Positions 49,376 through 60,540 of a DNA stretch of 64,000 nt are shown here, piece by piece. The notes below the pieces were generated by a model. That model was given only the letters and a program-made list of their open reading frames with translations. It was not told the origin of the DNA and ran no database searches. Each line of letters begins with the position of its first letter. Within the stretch, counting starts at the first letter, position 1. Position numbers and translations under genes: made by a program. The DNA lies in assembly GCA_021018815.1 (NCBI GenBank), contig JAITYX010000021.1:5361001-5425000 (forward strand), in the 5' to 3' direction. Source of the stretch: Talinum fruticosum (lineage: Eukaryota; Streptophyta; Magnoliopsida; Caryophyllales; Talinaceae).

Positions 49376-51963
49376 TTTCCGATTTAAGTTTTCACGTTAA
49401 AAGAATGAAGCTGTCCTTATTTGAATTTGTTATCCTGGGCCTCTTACACAGTATCGGTTCGAACTTGGAATCTAATTATGATGGTGGACATCAAGGAGAA
49501 AGATGACTTTGGAAATCTCTAGCTACCTGAGGGAGTGCAATCGCAAATTGCCTTCGAGGGTTTAGGAAATTGGGGGTTCTTGGAAGGTATGTTTTCGACC
49601 TACTTCTTGCCGTTACGAATAACCTATAAATTGTGGAAACTTCGGCTTGAAGTTGTTGTTTTTACTCTGGTTCACATTGAATCAATTTTAATCGTGAAAA
49701 TGCCGTCATAATCACTCTCGTCTTGTTTGATGATCAAGAAAATTGCAGATTATTTGTTTCTGATATTTTGTTTAGTTCACTACTTTTCAAAAGCTTAGCA
49801 ATCTTTTTCTGGGGATTTGTTAGTTAATTTCGGGCATACTAATCTGCTTTCCTAGGGCTTTTGTATGGAAAACTTTTTGGGTAGGGTTTAGGGTTTTGCT
49901 ACCAAGCATTTAGTTTGTGTCATTGTGGCATTTGATTTTTGGCAGATATCCAAGCATTGAAAAGCCTGGGTTTGTTACCAAGCAATGAGATTTACATTGA
50001 ATGTTGTTATTATCGTTAGATCAAAAAATTGAAGAAAGCTGCTAAATTGCACATGCTCAAGCATTGGCAGGGGAAAGTGATGAATGATGATGCATAAGCT
50101 TATTCCATGGCCAGTTGCTTGTTCTTTTGGGTTCTTCAATCTGGGATTTCAATTTTCACATTTCAGGTTCAAATTTGATGAAAAAGGGATGATGGTTGAT
50201 TAGTTTCTTTGACTGCTTTACTACTCCTTTACCATCCTGTCTCAAAGTTAAAGCTCCTGTCCCTGGGGTTGTCGGATATATCTTCCTTTTTTGTACGTTA
50301 AATTGTTGGGGATGATGCAGTGCTTATCTTGACCTCTCGACCTGCTGAATACAAGATTCACGCCAGGAGTTGTTATATGTGTGTGTAGCTGAATAACCCC
50401 ATTTTCGCCAAAAGACAAAAGCGAGCCATGTTGTAGACTAGGAAAACTTTTCAGCTTCTGATCAAAGTGAACTAGAGCAACAGGTCTCGCAAAATCTAGT
50501 AGGTGGCTGGTTTTTAAATTGTGGTCTATGAAAACAACCTCCTAAATTGAATTCTAGGCCTACCCTCTCAATATTGCCAGAGGTGAGACACTGGAATTAT
50601 TGTGGTTCTGTTTGGTATGGCTTTGTACGTTACTCTGTTTACACAATTACACTTGTCTTCCAAATTCAAAAGCAAATTATATATATCTTTTTGAAAGAGA
50701 AACTTTCCAGTCCATGATAATATGGATTTGTATTATTGCTTCCCTTTATCATAATTACGAGGCTTTGCTGACAAACACGAAAAGTTGTGACCTTGGTAGA
50801 AAGATAATGGCAGTGGAATTCCGCTCTACTAATCCTATGCAAACCTTGGCTAAGGAAAACTGTACTTTGGTTCTACGTACTGCCTGCCAGCTGCTTAATC
50901 TTGTAGCTTATCTCGAATTGAGCTTTGGCTCTCGATTCCCATTAGTAATTAGTTGCTTGCTACATGGTTCTCTGTCTGACTGTCAGTAGGTCTCAGATTA
51001 TGTTAGTTTGCAAGACTGTAAAAGTTAAGTGTCATGTAATTCATGTGTCTGAATAATAACCACTTCTTTCAATATGATTATGATCTAGCTACACTGATTC
51101 TCTGTGGTAGAATGATTAAGTTCCTTTCTTTGCTTGGAGTTCAGGGGCTATGTTCTGGAGATCTTAATTGATCGGGAACTGGGACAGTATTAGCTTGATT
51201 CTATTCTGAGCGAACTTATTTTTGTTTGAGGGAGTAAGTGTTCATGTTCTCTTTCTTTTACTATTCTTGTTATATTACAACCTGACAGTTTTTGCTCACT
51301 TTTTATCCTTTCACTTATCTGAAGCCTCTTCTGCATCCTCTTTGGAGGGGGATAGTTTCTATGCAGAGAAAAGCGAGAAATGAGAACTGTCCTCGTGCTT
51401 TAAACTCTTGCAGTTGCATGGTTCAATAATGACAGAGAAAAGTGTATGGCTTGACGACTGTTGTTCCTTGATTGAAGAATGGAGTGGAGCATGTTGATTG
51501 GAGCTTCTTGCCTCACTTCAAAAGCGCTTATAGACTGCTTGCAGTTACTGCTAATGTGAGTTTGCTACTGCTTAGTACGTTCCTGTTCAAAGTATAGTTT
51601 TTCGCCCTTCTTTCTGCTGAAGGAGAATTTATTTGTCCTTTTGTCCCCGCTTTTTATGCATAAGTGAGTTGCTGCTTTGAAGCTTCAAGATAGCAATGAC
51701 AACACTTGGATTAATCTTTTGTAGCCGTCAAGTCTTATATCTCACTGTGTGAGATATCATACTTATTATGTCCTTGATAGAGATTTTTCTTTAAAAAAGG
51801 AAGCATGTCATATTATCAGCTTATATGCAAAACTAGGGAATGAGAATAACAAGATAGTGTACTCCTCAGGCAAAATTAACAACATATAGGTCAAGACTGA
51901 TGATAAAAATATAAAGCACATATATATTGACAGCAGCACAATCAATGCTACTTGAACCTAGGT
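49376..51963. other. Non-coding stretch downstream of CONSTANS, possible long non-coding transcript
   Basis: The sequence is less AT-rich than neighbouring spacer and has splice-like signals on the plus strand (GGAAG|GTATGT at 49586; pyrimidine-AG sites near 50162 and 50460), but no frame longer than about 130 residues (50600-50989) and no recognised protein. It may be a spliced non-coding RNA, a leader of an undetected gene, or neither. Confidence 0.3.
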
Positions 51964-53408
51964 TTAGAAAGAAGGAACGATGCCATATCCACTTTCTGAT
52001 ATAAGTGAATTAGGGAACATCTGTTCCATCTCTGCTTCAACATCTGATCTCTTTGCAAACCGGCCCTTTATCCTTGGCCTTGTCTCTGCATAAGCCTTTC
52101 TTGAAGCATACCGGATGGTCTTCTCAAACTTTCTATTCTTCTTTTTTCTCGGTACCTCATGACCCTGGCCTCCCTGTCCATTGGAGATAATTGGGTGGGC
52201 ATTTGAATAGGAGGGCTGGAAAAGAGGTCAATTGTGCCCTTGGGAGGCCTTGGATGTGATAAAGAGATGTCACTCAGGGTAGAGTCTGGAACAACACCCA
52301 CATCCAGGGACGAAACTGAAACCTGTTGTTGAGGAATGTAAAATTCAGTGGTCATCCCAGATAGAAAGAGTAGCTAGATATCATGCACAGTTATCGGAGG
52401 CACCAAAGTATTGTTTCTAGCTTTTTTATAAAAAACATCAACAGTTTACTGTTGAATTCCAACAATTGCAGAAGTTTTATTTTTTTTGGGGGGGAGGCAA
52501 CTTCAAACATAAATGACCAGCCTCTGGAGAAATAACGGGGAAAACGAGAGCAATACCCCCCTAAGAGGAGAAAGAATGTTCAAATACCTCTATTGGGTAT
52601 GTAAACTTGACAATATTTGATGCATCTTGCTGTTTTACCTTCCTTTTTATCTGTAATCTTTTCTTTTTTTATGTTTTTGTGTATGTGTGTGTGTTAGAAC
52701 CTCATGTGCAAAGCTGTGCCTAGTTCAGTTCTCTGCTATTTTGTAGCTATCTTATATCACTAAAATAGTGTATGGTATTTTACTATGTCACCCAGTTGTA
52801 CCCGTGTTGAACATATGACTCGTGCACATCAACACATGAGTAACCGATACTCAACCACCCATGTTGAACACATGACAGTCGCACATAGCTGTGATACTTG
52901 AACCTTTCAGATTAAGCTAAAAATTCCCTAAGTTCTTGAAGACAGCCTAGTCCTAATACTTGGCCACTTCTCTAACATTTTTTTTTTTGGAAACACTTCT
53001 CTAACATTATATACAAGTCTAAGTAACATCGGTGTTTTCGTTGATTTATCATATAGTCAGCAGGATATCAAAGAAATGGAATCTTATGATGTTTAAACTT
53101 CAAAATTGATAGAATTAGAGAAGACTTACACTGTGACTAAACGAATTGCCGTAACTGTACCCAGATTTCGTTTCACACTCCATCCCAAACAAAAAGTTCT
53201 GATACTGCAGCTCCTTATTCCCTTCGCCGCACTGAACTGGCACCACACTGTCCCCTACACAGCTCTTCTCAGGCACACTGAACTCCTCTTCCTGCTGTCG
53301 CTGCTGCTGGTTATTATACTGCTGATCACAGAACTGATTCTCCATACCTGGATTATACTCAAAGAGGTCCAAGTACCCATCAACTTCCCCATCTAATAAG
53401 AACCCATT

Positions 53409-53439
<31 letters not shown>

Positions 53440-53893
53440 CTATGCTTACCTGCAGGGTGGTTCAGTATCAACCATGAAGCAGCTTCTTCCTCCTCATCTC
53501 CCTCCTCCTCCTCCCCCTCTGCCTGGCCGAGGAACCCGGCCTCAGCCCTCGGGGGACCATAGAGGCAACCGGCAACTGGCATGATCGGGACCCGGTGATG
53601 GCGACGAGCCAGGGGTTGGCCGAGTGGATGTCGGCATCACAGGTGGCACATAACGAGGCTGCGTCCGCTTTGCAGAGGAAGGCTGCAGGCGCACGCTCGC
53701 ACGCCTCACAGACCCACACACGCTCATGCCTCGACGCGACCTGATTGGCCGCATGGATGCGGGCGTCACACCCATTGCAGAGGTAGGCTGAGTCAGCTCT
53801 GCAATACACAGTGCAGGGTGCCGAGCGGCATGTGTCACACACACGCGCCCATGTGTTGGTATCTCCACCTCCTGCTACTTCCTCCTTCAACAT
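51964..53893 (-). CDS. CO/COL-like: CONSTANS/COL2-type B-box CCT transcription factor, two exons, two frameshifts in the assembly
   Basis: Exon 1 is 53130-53893 and exon 2 is 51964-52322 (minus strand; donor AGT|GTAAGT, acceptor AACAACAG). The N-terminus MLKEE is followed by two zinc-binding B-boxes: [20 protein letters not shown] and [20 protein letters not shown]. The middle is acidic and has an Asn run of 11 from a GTT repeat. Exon 2 carries [20 protein letters not shown], the CCT domain and the diagnostic YGIVPSF end. This is the group I CO/COL1/COL2 layout, the photoperiod flowering regulators that activate FT with NF-Y partners. Two single-base losses break it: CCCC at 53612-53615 (five expected, giving [12 protein letters not shown]) and the A-run at 52142-52147 (six, seven expected, giving [12 protein letters not shown]). 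With both restored it is 374 aa, essentially the CO length. Confidence 0.92.
53406..53439. repeat. (GTT)n coding trinucleotide repeat in CONSTANS-like gene
   Basis: About eleven GTT units on the plus strand encode poly-Asn on the minus strand, between the acidic patch and the [14 protein letters not shown] block. Such repeats vary between accessions. Confidence 0.9.
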
Positions 53894-54350
53894 CTCTGTC
53901 TCTCTCCTCTCTTTTCTCTTCTCTCTTCTGTTTTCCTCTCTGTATTAATGCTGTGACTTATGGGCAAGATGAGAGTCTAAGTTGAAGGGAGGGTAACTGT
54001 GAGTACTTAATTGGGAGAATCCAGGGAGTGACACATGGCGAAAAATTAGTGGCGCGAAAAAGTAGTTGAATCATCTTGTGGCTGGAAAAAGCTTTAAGGT
54101 GGGGGCCACTGAGCACAGCCAATTAGATTGGCTGCTTGTTTGTTTTGGAGGTATATAATTATGAGAGGACCACAAGGGCACACTGAGGAAGGCAGGGCAT
54201 GAGAAATGAAATAGCTTTGCCTCCCTCCTAGTGTGAGTTTTTGGACCCTTTGGAATGGCTAAAGGATGGTAAGATACTCCCTTGTTGTTGGGACATATCA
54301 AGCATTTTAGACTCTCTCTCCTGTGAATACCACGTGGTATTGTTTTAAGG
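53894..54350 (-). promoter_or_regulatory. Upstream region of the CONSTANS-like gene with G-box palindrome and CCAAT pair
   Basis: A CT-rich leader lies directly before the ATG. Further upstream are two CCAAT boxes in inverted arrangement (54119-54131), a TATATAA-like patch at 54152, and at 54326-54341 the perfect 16-bp palindrome AATACCACGTGGTATT with a CACGTG G-box core. G-boxes are bound by bHLH and bZIP factors of the light and clock pathways; the role here is inferred. Confidence 0.45.
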
Positions 54351-57300
54351 TTTTCTGTCACTCACTGTAGTTTGTATAATTGTATCCCTTCTATGAAAGT
54401 TGATAGTTGGACTACATTGGTCACTTCTATTATTGGACCTGAAGCTTTTTATTAATTGGTTGGTTAATTAAAGAGGAAAGGCGATCATTCATTTTTTAAC
54501 TTGTAAATCATATAACTCTGGATTTTCCCCTCTCTTGCTCTGAGGCTTGGTGGCTCACATGGTCAACAAAACAAAGTTTGTGATTTCTTTTTCTTTTTCC
54601 CTTTTTATTTTTTAACTGATTTCCCCGATGCAGCAAAAGAGCACTGTCCTTAGGTCCGCAGGGAACACTCCCTCTCCCCTCCCCCCCAAAGAAAAGCCTA
54701 CTAGAAGAACATTTGCCAAGGTGGAGGGAGGGGTTTAAACTTAGGAAGTGCCTTTGCGCCAGTTAGTCACCTTATCACCATGTCATCTATTTGGTTTTTT
54801 TTTAATTTCAAAATTAGGTTTCCATTTTTCCCCTTATCTAATGTTGGTAGCCAGTGTATCCTTTGATCCCTCACCAAAAAAAAGAGTTAAATTGTTATAG
54901 GAATTATGTGTTTGGCTAGTGTTCGTATCGTTTGTTCTTTGTGATGTTGAAATGTAGTGAATTTAAATATTGACCAAGAATAGTTAAGACTTATAATTTA
55001 GTAGTCTATGTCAATGTTGTATTTCAAAGGTGATTTCTATGCATCTTTCTCCTCAGTACATTTGCTATTTCTTGAAATTGTTGACCGACTATGCTTGAAT
55101 CTACTTCTTATGAGCTTGTGCCTGTAATTATGGCGTCTCAGTAAATGATAGCTTATGTATTTCTCTGGCTCTTCTTAAGTTGAAGAAGTTATCTGGCTTA
55201 TTGAGTCATCAACTTATCACTTATTTACATGAGCCACTAATTTTGTAGTATTTTTCTTAATTAGAACTAATCTTGTAATATTGACAATAGTGAAAATCAG
55301 GATTTTAACATACATGATCAAATTAACTAAAGGCTTGTTGTATTAGTAACACCACCTTTTACTATTCCAGACCGATTTGACTATATTCTTTCAGGTTATA
55401 CATGCATGCTTCTACATTATTCCCCTAAAGCTTACAGTAAAATTAAGTGACCTCACAAGTCCTTTTAGGAAATATCTAATTCTTCGGTTCTGTGTATTGC
55501 ATTTTGCAGGGTTGGCATACTGCAAACATTAGTGGGAACTGGCACCCACATTCGACAACTGATCAAATACCCAGTGAGCATCTCATTGCTAATTGTATCT
55601 GTTTGTTGTTAATCCCAGGTCATCATAATTGTCTCTAGGGATGAAAATCTAATATTTGACCGTTCAGAGTGCAATACACTATACGCGAGATTAATTGGGG
55701 ATCGACGTTGACAGGCAACTGCCGTGGGTTTGAATTTTGGTGTTCATATACATGATTATTGATTGACCTTTATTTACCCCTGAAACAGTCACAAGAATGC
55801 AGTGAAATGACTGTAAAGTTGGAGGAAGAGGCAGTTGGTTCATAGAGTGAGTGTGGAAAGTGGATTAGCCAAAATGAATAAAGGAGCAATACCACACCCA
55901 AAGAGACTTAGAGAGAGTGATTTGGTGATACTGACTTGACTTATTTGCTTTGTTGATCTGCTGCTTTTATCTCATGGAAAGAACTGTTGATGAATGATGA
56001 ATTTGTGACTTTAAATACATGAAAGGGAAACAAAATAAAGTTGGTGTTGACATATCTGCTTAGTTGGACAAATAGTTGGAGGTGAAAGAATTTGTACAGC
56101 TAATATCATCATGCCATGTTTGCACCAACTGGATCAGAATCGTTTCTCACCACAAGTTTCATCACAGCTTGGAGCTGACCTGTTTGTCCATCTTTGCCCT
56201 ATCTACATCCCTGTTGGTATCCATCGCCATCATCCCCCCTCTTCCCCCGGTTTCCTTTCGCTTGATAACCCGATTTATCGTTCATATATTCTTTAAAACC
56301 CTTGCAAAAGTTTTTTTAAGCATAGTCGAAAATAATCTCTCTACTTGTAGGATTAGGGCTGCTTTCTACTTGCTGTTGGATTTTTCGTATCTTACTTTAT
56401 CATATTTGTATCGAATGATTGTTTTTGGTTTTGTTGTTGTATTTGTAAGATAATCAATATAAAGGAGTTGGTGAAGGCCGCATTTTTGTCATCCTACTTT
56501 TGATCTTCCTCTAAGATTCAATACAAAGGGTAATATGGTGATGATGATGCTCATAGGATTCAATTTGAGAGTGATGGAACTTGGAAGGGTTTGAGCAATG
56601 AATGTAAAAGCACTACCAAGCGTTTTCTCTGGCTATCTCTGGTGTATCAAGACATAAAATTAGGGAGGATGTTAAGAATTGGACATGTAATTCACAAGAT
56701 TTATTTGTTCCTTATATTTGTGCCATTTGCACTATTGAATGTTAAACTTTTCATTGCAAAAGATATTTTACTAGTTTCAAAGTGGGGTTTTTTATTTTAT
56801 TTTATTTTTTGATAGATTGGAAGTCATATTGGATTATTTTCTATCTTTTTCACATGTTTTTTGATTCCAAGGTGTAACAATTTTTTTTATTTAAAGAAGA
56901 GTGTATTTTTCCCGATCACGAGTATTTAAGGTAAAAAATTTTCCAACAAACGTATTTTCGGACTTTAAATTTGTATTTTCCTTCTTACAGGATTAGATAG
57001 TACCACTTCAACCAAGACTTTTGCAGAAGTTATGCATGCCTACTCCATTTTCTTTTTTCATAGAAATCTTATTTCCAAGCTTATCCTTTGATTAATGTAG
57101 CGTTTGTTTTCTTTTATATTTCCTTTCACATAATTTCACCTTTAAAATAAAAATCTAATTTCACTTTCTCAAATCATATCAATTATTTTTGTTTTTATTA
57201 ACACCTGTTTTGAAGATAGGAATGCTTGACAATGATAATTGAATTAAGCTACACCAAGAAAAAAAAAAAGTGTATCTAGATAGATTTTAAACGTGAAACC

Positions 57301-58824
57301 TCTTCAAAAATTAGAGGTTGAATTTCCACCACAAAAAAAAAAAAAAAAAATTGGAATATTGGATAAGGCAATAAGACTAATAGTTCGTCCTAGTTGGTTG
57401 TGTATTTCCTTGGCCAAGTGTTTCTTGGCTGGGGCTTTTCTCTCTCTAAATGCTACTGTCGAGCTATGTGGCACATAACTATGCCACAATTTTTTTGTGC
57501 TTATCTTATTCCCAAATCAATGGAGATTTTGGCTAAAAAAGACAACCCATTCGATTTGTTTCACTGTTTGGGATCTTCTATTGGCCATTTAGTCAAGAAT
57601 GTCTATTGACTTTTGATGTGAGATTTTTCAATGTTTGTATTCATATGTTATAAAAAATTCGATTTAGAAACTAAGCTGTTTTATCCAACTATATACGTCA
57701 CTGATATATTTCTAGTCTTATTTTTGGATAGAAACAGACCATCTTCATTCTAAAATAGGAAGGAAATTAGTAGGTCGATTTTGTTTTTAATAGAAGAGAA
57801 ATTTTATTAATAAAAAGTCATGACATTTACAAACATAATTTTCTAACAATAATGAATCTAAAATATACAAATATATCTCTATTTTAAGAAAATTAATGGT
57901 AAATATACTTTACTTCGCTCTATACTTACAAAGATCAATATAGCAATAAACCGTATTTTTCGACATCAATATATTTTTCTCGAACGGAAAGTAATATTTT
58001 TTTTTTTTTGTGATGTAAAAATGATGAGAGAAATTTGACTAGAACATATAGCACAACAAAAAGCATCAAGCAGGAAATATTTGTGAACAAAGTGTATTAT
58101 CACAAGTCATAATGGCAATGGCAACAACATATAAATATCTCCACAAATTACAGGTTATTTATCAACTAGTGACATGGGCTTGGACTTTTGGGGCCTAACC
58201 TATTATACTGGACTTTATGCTAAGCTTTTATCACAGAGTTTAGTGATTGATTTCAAAAAATTTAAAAAGTATCATTTTAAAAAATTTTATATTTTGTTTA
58301 TTTAGGTGTCTACATGTAATTATCATTTATAAGTATCATTTTAAAAAATTTTGATCAATTTTATTATTACAATATTTGAAACACAGTTCAATATCTACAT
58401 CTATCCCTTAAAATGAATAATAATAACAAGATAAATTTATGTACAACGTTTCACTTAATAGATTATATGTCTACATGAAACATGTTTAGAACACGTGCAT
58501 TAAGATTTAACAAAAAATATATATTATTAGTTTAAAAAAATGTGTAAAGATTCTTTTGACACAAAAATATATATTATTAGTTTTAGAAAGAAATGTGTAA
58601 AGATTCTTTTAGCTACTAAAGGATGGCTCATTGGATTCTTTTTTACCTTTATATCGAGGAGAATAATGCTTCAAATTCCTTACGATACGAATAGACTTTC
58701 TATTTTTCTTGTTATCGTTCATTTGCCTTGCATTTTTCACAACTAGAAAAGCCTGCAAAAACGATTCCCTAATTGGATGTTTTTTAATGAAGAACAAAAA
58801 TGGAGAAAATGTGAAACCATCTTA
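54351..58824. other. Spacer upstream of the CONSTANS-like gene
   Basis: Part of this (55300-56500) is less AT-rich, with an open frame 56076-56453 that lacks any motif. An imperfect 50-bp tandem repeat is at 58510-58610 (ACAAAAATATATATTATTAG then TGTGTAAAGATTCTTTT in both), and AAGTATCATTTTAAAAAATT occurs twice at about 58266 and 58333. A segment at 54700-54790 resembles fragments of old SINE-like sequence. No gene is supported. Confidence 0.4.
58510..58610. repeat. Imperfect tandem duplication, period about 50 bp
   Basis: Two adjacent copies of an AT-rich unit containing ATATATATTATTAGTTT and TGTGTAAAGATTCTTTT, differing at a few positions. Confidence 0.8.
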
Positions 58825-58834
58825 ATTAGGAACT

Positions 58835-59743
58835 AGGGGTGAGCGGTTCAGGTACTCTGTACCAAAACTAGGAACCTTACCCTTACCCTGTTTGACCGGT
58901 TCTCGAATTTTAGGAACCTTACCCTTACCCTCGGGTTCCGGTTCTGAATTTTAGGAACCTTACTCTTATCCTCGAGTTCGATTCCGGTTCTGAGGTACCC
59001 TAGTTACAACAAGATATTAAGAAATTACCTATTTTGTAATGAGAACACCGATGAGGACGAAGCCGCAAGGGAGAGTTGGGACTGGGAGTAGGAGGAAGGA
59101 AGGAGGCGACACCAACGCCGACGAGGACTGGGAGGAGGTCAACGAGCAGCAGCGAGAGAAAGGGCGAGCAACGCGAAATGAAGGAGCAAAACAGAGCAAC
59201 ACGAAATAAAGGAGCGAGAGCGGAGCAACTCGAAATGAAGTTCGATTCGTCGAGAGAGCGGACAACGCGAGTCAACGAGCAGCAGCAGCAGAGAAAGAGA
59301 GAGCAGAGCAATGCGAGTCAACGAGCACCAGCGAGAGAGAGAGCAGAGCAACGCGAGGAGAGAGGGCGAGCAACGCGAGAGAGGCGAAATAAAGGAACGC
59401 GAAATGGAGCAACGCGAAATGACGAGGAGGAAGGAAATTAGGGTTTCTAATAAGTTGGGCCACACATTAGAAATTCAAAAGTAAAAATTTTATGGGCCTC
59501 AAAACCGAAAAATTCGAAAATTTTAGTAACGGATTCGGGTGTCCACGGTTCTAGAACCTGTCTAAATAGGTTCCAGGTTCGGTTCCAGGGTTTCATTTTA
59601 GGAACCTTACCCTTACCCATTTGACGAGGTTCCTAAATTTTAGGAACCTTACCCTTACCCGTTTGACCGGTTCCGGTTCCAGAACCTTACCCGTTTGACC
59701 GGTTCCGGTCCGGTTCGAGGTACCGTCGATCGTGCTCACCCCT
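58835..59743. mobile_element. 909-bp non-autonomous TIR element with 10-bp target-site duplication
   Basis: The ends are AGGGGTGAGC and GCTCACCCCT, a perfect 10-bp inverted repeat, and the element is flanked by ATTAGGAACT on both sides (58825-58834 and 59744-59753), a clear target-site duplication of 10 bp. A TSD of 9-11 bp would fit Mutator-like elements, but the TIR is short, so the superfamily is open. Both subterminal regions carry direct (not inverted) repeats of TAGGAACCTTACCCTTACCC joined to GTTTGACCGGTTCCGGTTCC. The centre (59150-59440) is a purine-rich tandem series of AGCAACGCGAAAT-like units. Open frames through it on both strands are repeat translations, not a transposase. Confidence 0.85.
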
Positions 59744-59753
59744 ATTAGGAACT

Positions 59754-60190
59754 AGTAATAGAATTGTATTTTGTTTAATGTTCAAACATTATTTGCTTCA
59801 CCTACATTACATATAGAAAATTAATTATTTTTTGCATTATAAATTCCTTTTCCTTATTCTTTGAAGCTAAAAAAATTATTATAAATATTATGTAAGATGA
59901 AATATATATGCATATATATATTGACAATCTTTTAAAAAGATGAAATTTTTTTATTATGATTTAATTTTGTTATTTCAAAAGAACTCATTAATCAATAAAT
60001 AATTAGACAGAAAAAGAAACATCTTTATTCTAAAACTTTAGATCATCACGCAAGGGCTTTTTTTTTTTTGTGATCAAGAAGGATTTTTTTTCTCTTAGTT
60101 TCTTATATAATATTTTTATATTTTTTAAATTTTAAAGTGAGACAGTGTTATACAAAATTAACATAAAAGATGAAAAAAAGGGAAATGAGT
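59754..60190. other. AT-rich spacer
   Basis: No coding sequence or defined repeat; poly-T tract at 60059-60070. Confidence 0.45.
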
Positions 60191-60540
60191 AAGGCAGAGA
60201 GATAAAAAATGCACAGAACCGAATCGCTTTATCGCTCCGGCGGAAGTTAGCCCCAGCGAGAGTAATTCGCGAAAAACATCCACCTTCCCCGGAGCCGCCG
60301 GACCGGTCTATCGTTCGGTGGCCGGTTTCTCCGGAGCCCAATATCATAGGTGATCTCTCCCTTCCATCTTTTCTCTCTCTCTGTCTGTGTGTGTGTGTGC
60401 TATATCCGCTGTTCAGGTTTGAAGAAAATTGCATTTGATCACGATTCCCAATTTCCGCTGTCGGGGCTCTACGCTGGAATTAGAAGTTATTGATTTTAGC
60501 CATCTGGGTGAATTTTAAAGGGCCGGGATGGGGTGGGGAT
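60190..60540 (+). promoter_or_regulatory. Probable promoter-proximal 5' UTR of an unidentified plus-strand gene
   Basis: An abrupt GC-rich island (CCGGCGGAAG, CGGAGCCGCCGGACCGG) ends with ATAG|GTGATC, a usable donor at about 60349, followed by CT and GT microsatellites. The only plus-strand frame is short (MHRTESLYRSGGS), so this looks like a leader exon with a 5' UTR intron. The gene body is not recognised. Confidence 0.4.

Noticed and set aside
53106..53396. 96-residue plus-strand frame with hydrophobic stretch
   Set aside because: It is the antisense of exon 1 of the CONSTANS-like gene.
56076..56453. 125-residue plus-strand frame with hydrophobic segments
   Set aside because: No recognisable domain, no promoter signals and no conserved motif; chance frame in T-rich DNA.
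58960..59000. GTTCGATTCC, a tRNA B-box-like sequence
   Set aside because: It is inside the GGTTCCGGTTC subterminal repeats of the TIR element and no cloverleaf can be drawn around it.
59000..59465. Frames of 78-121 residues on both strands, rich in Arg/Glu or Leu/Ser/Cys
   Set aside because: They are translations of the purine tandem core of the TIR element, with no transposase motif.
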